Shown one piece after another: positions 60,546-64,000 of a stretch of 64,000 nt of DNA. The DNA is taken from assembly GCF_002869965.1 (NCBI RefSeq), contig NZ_PEBS01000016.1, positions 28,081 to 92,080 of the forward strand, written 5' to 3'. The notes below the pieces were generated by a model. It was not told where the DNA came from, made no database searches, and worked only from the letters and a program-made list of their open reading frames with translations. Source of the stretch: Janthinobacterium sp. ROICE36. GTDB taxonomy: Bacteria > Pseudomonadota > Gammaproteobacteria > Burkholderiales > Burkholderiaceae_D. Numbering within the stretch: the stretch's first letter is position 1; each line of letters opens with the position of its first letter. The translations under genes were made by a program, and so were the position numbers.

Positions 60546-62117
60546 TTAAAACGGCAATTGATGCCAGCGCATGAACACTTGCAAGCCCAGCGCGCCGAGG
60601 GCGAAGGCGCCCACGAAGTAAACGATAAAGCTCAGCAAGCGGTTCGTCTGGCGTTGCTCTGCCAGCAAGGTTTTCATCAATTCCACGTCGTTTTCGCGCG
60701 GTTCGCCATGCACCGTCAAGGCCTGGTGCAGCAAACGCGGCAGTTGCGGGAAGATGTGCGCATAACGGGGCGCCTCGGCGCGCAAGCGCTCCATGAAGCC
60801 TTGCGGCCCCACCTGGTTGCTCATCCATTTTTCCAGATAAGGCTTGGCCGTTTGCCACAAGTCCAGTTCCGGGTCCAACTGGCGACCCAGGCCCTCGATA
60901 TTGAGCAGGGTCTTTTGCAACAGTACCAGTTGCGGCTGCACTTCCACGTTGAAGCGGCGCGAAGTCTGGAACAGCCGGAGCAAAACTTGCCCAAAAGAAA
61001 TATCTTTCAGCGGACGGTCGAAGATCGGCTCGCAGCAGGCGCGCACGGCCGCTTCCAGTTCATCGACGCGCGTGTCTTTCGGCGCCCAGCCCGATTCGAT
61101 GTGCGCCTCGGCCACGCGCTTATAGTCGCGGCGGAAGAAGGCGAGGAAGTTTTGCGACAGATAATCCTTGTCGTAGTCGTTCAGGGTGCCCACGATGCCG
61201 AAATCGAGCGCGATGTAGCGGCCAAACGATTCGGGGGCTATCGACACGAGAATATTACCCGGGTGCATATCCGCATGGAAAAAGCCGTCGCGGAACACTT
61301 GTGTGAAGAAAATCTCCACGCCATCGCTGGAGAGTTTTCGCAAATCCACGCCGGCCGCCACCAGGCGCTCGGTCTGCGACACGGGAATGCCAACCATGCG
61401 TTCCATGACGATGACGCTGCTGGAGCAATAATCCCAGTGCATTTCCGGCACCAGCAGCAAGTCCGAGTTGGCAAAGTTGCGGCGCAACTGGCTGGCGTTG
61501 GCCGCCTCGCGCATCAGGTCCAGTTCGTCGTGCAGGTATTTGTCGAACTCGCCCACCACTTCCTTGGGTTTCAGGCGCTTGCTGTCGGCCCACAGGCGAC
61601 TGGTCCAGTCGGCGGCGATGTGCATCAGCGCCACGTCTTCGTCAATCAGCTTTTTCATGCCTGGACGCAAGACCTTCACGGCCACCTCGCGACCGTCTTT
61701 CAGGGTGGCGAAGTGCACCTGGGCAATAGAGGCGGACGCCACTGGCTCGCGCTCGAAGCGGGCAAACAGTTGATCCGGGTGTGCGCCGAGAGACTTGACG
61801 ATCTGCGCGATGGCCAGGTCGGAATCGAAGGGCGGCACGCGGTCTTGCAGGTGCGCCAGTTCTTCGGCGATGTCGGGCGGCATCAGGTCGCGCCGGGTCG
61901 ACAGCACCTGGCCGAATTTCACGAAAATAGGCCCCAGCTCTTCCAGCGCCAGGCGCAGGCGCAAGCCCCGTGGCGACGACAGGTCGCGCCAGAAAATCAG
62001 GGTGTCGATCAATTTGGCGGTGCGGGGAACTTGCAGACCAGAAATCGCTATCTCATCCAGACCGTACTTGATGGAAACACGGATGATTTTAAACAGGCGC
62101 AGGAATTTCAATATCAT
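60546..62117 (-). CDS. ubiB: UbiB ubiquinone biosynthesis kinase-like protein
   Basis: A 523-residue UbiB/ABC1 atypical kinase. KFGQ (67-70) of the KxGQ inhibitory motif, the [11 protein letters not shown] nucleotide loop, KVLRPGM lysine and [10 protein letters not shown] metal block are present. Two membrane helices near the C-terminus ([19 protein letters not shown]) anchor it. It supports coenzyme Q biosynthesis. Start overlaps ubiJ as ATGA. Confidence 0.93.
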   Translation of the reverse strand: MILKFLRLFKIIRVSIKYGLDEIAISGLQVPRTAKLIDTLIFWRDLSSPRGLRLRLALEELGPIFVKFGQVLSTRRDLMPPDIAEELAHLQDRVPPFDSDLAIAQIVKSLGAHPDQLFARFEREPVASASIAQVHFATLKDGREVAVKVLRPGMKKLIDEDVALMHIAADWTSRLWADSKRLKPKEVVGEFDKYLHDELDLMREAANASQLRRNFANSDLLLVPEMHWDYCSSSVIVMERMVGIPVSQTERLVAAGVDLRKLSSDGVEIFFTQVFRDGFFHADMHPGNILVSIAPESFGRYIALDFGIVGTLNDYDKDYLSQNFLAFFRRDYKRVAEAHIESGWAPKDTRVDELEAAVRACCEPIFDRPLKDISFGQVLLRLFQTSRRFNVEVQPQLVLLQKTLLNIEGLGRQLDPELDLWQTAKPYLEKWMSNQVGPQGFMERLRAEAPRYAHIFPQLPRLLHQALTVHGEPRENDVELMKTLLAEQRQTNRLLSFIVYFVGAFALGALGLQVFMRWHQLPF

Positions 62118-62755
62118 GTAGACAGATCCGGTGTGGGAGACAAAGGCTGGAGGGCGGCGGCCGCCTTTTCCAGCCGGGCAAGGCGCTTGGCCAGGCGTTC
62201 GACGTCATCGCGCACGCGCGTCACGCCTGCGGAATACGCTTGCAGGGTAGAAGGACGGATCAGCATGGGCTGTTCATCGATAAAATATTCGGCCACGTTT
62301 TCCGCCAGCTTTTGCTGGCCCGTGCGCACAAAAGCGGCAGCATCTTTGGCCCCGGAAACAAGGCGCGTGGCCAGCATGGGACCGACTACCTTTTCCAGGT
62401 CGTGCTCGGCTTCCCAGCGCAAACCCTTGCTCAGTTGCGAAATCGCATTGGCAAATTCGGCATCGCCTTCGATTTTCACATACGAAAACGCCCGCTCGCG
62501 GTGTTGCAGGATCAGCGGTACATCGGACAATTTGACGCGGATGGTGACGTTGGCCGGCATATCGGCCGGCGCCGCTTCCAGCATGCCGGCGCTGTCGACG
62601 CGCAGGCGCAAGGCCACGGCGCCCGTGTCGATGCACGCCAGTTTGCCCGCATGCACGGCCAGCTGCTGGCGCGCCCACGGCTCCTGCGCCAGCAAATGGT
62701 TGATTGTCGCGATGACGGGCGTCATCAAGGAGAGATCGGAAAGTGTTGCCATCAT
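62114..62755 (-). CDS. ubiJ: UbiJ-like SCP2-domain protein
   Basis: A ~213-residue protein with an N-terminal SCP2-like lipid-binding domain ([31 protein letters not shown]) and a C-terminal coiled coil. UbiJ with UbiK assists the late ubiquinone-synthesis complex. The ATG at 62755 is used; a TTG at 62770 with AGGGG nearby would add five residues. Coupled to ubiB. Confidence 0.88.
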   Translation of the reverse strand: MMATLSDLSLMTPVIATINHLLAQEPWARQQLAVHAGKLACIDTGAVALRLRVDSAGMLEAAPADMPANVTIRVKLSDVPLILQHRERAFSYVKIEGDAEFANAISQLSKGLRWEAEHDLEKVVGPMLATRLVSGAKDAAAFVRTGQQKLAENVAEYFIDEQPMLIRPSTLQAYSAGVTRVRDDVERLAKRLARLEKAAAALQPLSPTPDLST

Positions 62756-62780
62756 GTGCTTGCGCGCCAAACGCGCCCCT

Positions 62781-62819
62781 AAAAATAAAGAACCGCCCGT
62801 AAAACAACGTGGGCGGTTT
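62781..62819 (-). terminator. Terminator between the Tim44 and ubiJ genes
   Basis: AACCGCCC (62791-62798) pairs with GGGCGGTT (62811-62818) across a 12-base A-rich loop; the minus strand continues with CTTTATTTTTA. It ends the Tim44-domain transcript before ubiJ, 26 bases from its start. Confidence 0.75.
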
Positions 62820-62903
62820 CGATCTTACCAGTTCAGCAGGAAATATCTGTCAAGCATCCTGCATTGCGCATGGACTTAAGCCATTATTCAGCAATTTTGA
62901 CAA

Positions 62904-63854
62904 TTAATTCAATTGCTGGATGCCTGCCAATACCCAGCCGCTGTTGCCGCTGACGGGTTTCGACATATTCCATACTTCCGCGAACGGTTCCGCTGCCGCA
63001 CCCGGCGCCGAACGGATCAGGCCCGTAAACTTCACGCTGGCCAGGTAGTCGTTGACGCTCGTCTCGATCCCCAACAGTTCGGCATCGATGGTGACGACAT
63101 CGGTAAAGTCCGGCTGCGCGCCCCGTTCCTGGATTTGCATGCGCAGTTCCGCATACACTTCCGGCGACGTGAATTCGCCGATATCGTTGACGTCCGCCTT
63201 GTCCCAGGCCGCTTGCAAGCGAATGAAATTGCTTTTCGCGTGACGCAGGAAGGCTTCCTTGTCGAAGTCGCTTGGCACGCCCCAGGGCGCGGCAGCCGGT
63301 GCCGGGACCGGCTTATCCAGGCCTACGCCGGACGAGACAGGCTGCAGCGGCGGCAGCGGTGGAATGCCCGCACCGATGTCGGGCACATTGCCGGCCGGCG
63401 CCGGCTGGTTGCCGAAGCCGGCGAACGGCGCATTGCCAGAGTTAGCATTGCTGTCGCGCTTGCCGCGCACCATGCGATAGATGAAGAAGGCCGCGCCGGC
63501 CAGCAAGGCCACCATCAGCAGGGTGCTGATCATGCTGGCCAGGGCGCCGCCCAGGCCGAAATGCGACAGCAGCGCGCCCAGGCCCAAGCCCAGCAAGGCG
63601 CCGCCCAGCAAGCCCTTCCAGCGGCTCGGTGCCTTGGCGGCAGGGGCCGGTGCAGGGGCTGGTGCAGCTTGCGCCTGGCGTGGCGCGGCAGCCGGTGCCG
63701 GGGTCGGCGCCGGTGCGGGAGCCTGGCGGCCCACGTTTTGCGACTGGCGGCCAAACGAACGGCCACCGCCCATGGGACGGGCCAGCGCCTCGCCCAGCAT
63801 GGATAGCGTGGTCGCGGCCAGCATCATGCCGACCATCAATTTCTTCAATTTCAT
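62904..63854 (-). CDS. Tim44-domain membrane protein
   Basis: A 316-residue protein: signal/anchor helix (KKLMVGMMLAATTLSML), a Pro/Ala-rich region (about 50-80), a hydrophobic Gly/Leu-rich segment (about 88-135) that looks like two membrane helices, a second Pro-rich linker and a C-terminal Tim44-like domain (about 200-316: FDKEAFLRHAKSNFIRLQAAWD). The start with TAGGAG upstream is preferred (63854). In many betaproteobacteria it lies next to ubiE/ubiJ genes. Function unknown. Confidence 0.88.
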   Translation of the reverse strand: MKLKKLMVGMMLAATTLSMLGEALARPMGGGRSFGRQSQNVGRQAPAPAPTPAPAAAPRQAQAAPAPAPAPAAKAPSRWKGLLGGALLGLGLGALLSHFGLGGALASMISTLLMVALLAGAAFFIYRMVRGKRDSNANSGNAPFAGFGNQPAPAGNVPDIGAGIPPLPPLQPVSSGVGLDKPVPAPAAAPWGVPSDFDKEAFLRHAKSNFIRLQAAWDKADVNDIGEFTSPEVYAELRMQIQERGAQPDFTDVVTIDAELLGIETSVNDYLASVKFTGLIRSAPGAAAEPFAEVWNMSKPVSGNSGWVLAGIQQLN

Positions 63855-63944
63855 TCCATCTCCTAAAATCACCGTAACTGTTCAGCATGAGCAGTGTTTC
63901 AAAAAACAGTTGTAAACCTTTTCAAACCGGCTCATCATGCTGTC

Positions 63945-64000
63945 ATGGCAAAAAAACGTACCCCTCCCGATCTCTCCGCCCTGACGCGCGGTGAGCTTGA
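63945..64000 (+). CDS. Start of an unidentified gene (partial)
   Basis: ATG at 63945 opens a frame of 18 codons (MAKKRTPPDLSALTRGEL) that runs off the right edge. It is divergent from the Tim44-domain gene across 90 bases. Nothing more can be said of its product; the short N-terminus does not identify a family. Confidence 0.4.
   Translation, partial: MAKKRTPPDLSALTRGEL

Noticed and set aside
63945..64000. IS66-type transposase start
   Set aside because: The idea rests on a vague similarity of 18 residues; no inverted repeat or neighbouring IS gene is visible.
1..64000. CRISPR array, tRNA, rRNA or prophage genes
   Set aside because: No regularly spaced direct repeats, cloverleaf-like sequence, rRNA segment, integrase or phage structural gene was seen by reading; a tRNA or Rfam scan would settle this.

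Overview
The window is a G+C-rich (roughly 60-65%, judged by eye) stretch of a betaproteobacterial chromosome. Gene content (phaM, MksBEF-type condensin, UbiB/UbiJ, DUF502 next to aspS, DUF3108 pair, paired DUF4424/S9 peptidase) and protein style fit the Oxalobacteraceae, with Janthinobacterium or a close relative (Duganella, Massilia) as the best guess. No rRNA, tRNA, CRISPR array, prophage or complete insertion sequence was recognised. Most of the window is ordinary chromosome with short operons; the accessory part is about 22-46 kb.

Layout. 0-5 kb: 3' end of tamB with its terminator, two small orphan genes around a ~130 bp fold-back element, a secreted S9 peptidase of the glutamyl-endopeptidase type, and a small membrane protein. 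4.5-11.3 kb (minus): a tightly packed run mksF-mksE-mksB followed by a coupled DUF4424 gene and a secreted protein of unknown family. 11.5-17 kb: tandem DUF3108 genes, phaM, a small conserved gene, and a soluble histidine kinase paired with a receiver-TPR protein. 17-23 kb: mnmC (with a degraded methyltransferase half) coupled to tag, then a divergent MocR regulator / OsmC / PaiB group, an AEC transporter and an HxlR regulator beside a CHRD-domain remnant.

24-32.4 kb: an archaic (Csu-like) chaperone-usher pilus operon (SCPU pilin, chaperone, usher, two-domain SCPU tip protein), an antiparallel 78-residue mini-SCPU gene, a divergent receiver-AraC regulator, and a multiply broken TonB-dependent receptor. 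32.7-41.3 kb: PnuC, a solute-binding protein, YcaC-like hydrolase plus pirin with a divergent LysR regulator, two paralogous metallophosphoesterases flanking a metallo-beta-lactamase-like gene and a small basic gene with a structured leader, and a RibD-like reductase divergent from a TetR regulator over a perfect palindrome. 41.3-43.9 kb: a NemR-like TetR regulator, YqhD-type aldehyde reductase and DJ-1/PfpI protein sharing matching operators, which reads as a reactive-aldehyde defence module. 44-45.4 kb: an HdeD-like membrane protein fused to a putative Cys/His hydrolase domain.

45.7-53.4 kb: a beta-oxidation operon (TetR regulator, acyl-CoA dehydrogenase, FadN-type bifunctional enzyme, thioesterase, thiolase, enoyl-CoA hydratase) ending at an MFS-transporter remnant. 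53.6-64 kb: housekeeping genes, all minus: Hsp15-like, clsB, EEP-family phosphodiesterase, small membrane protein, nudB, aspS, DUF502, FmdB zinc ribbon, a TPMT-like methyltransferase, ubiB, ubiJ and a Tim44-domain protein; a new plus-strand gene starts at the right edge.

The observations most worth a second look are the B3-type lactamase with Glu in place of the first zinc-binding His, the two-operator NemR/YqhD/DJ-1 module, the 12-codon ORF plus tandem hairpins ahead of the small basic gene, the fold-back repeat at 0.9-1.0 kb, the truncated MnmC methyltransferase half, and the mksFEB-DUF4424-secreted protein run.
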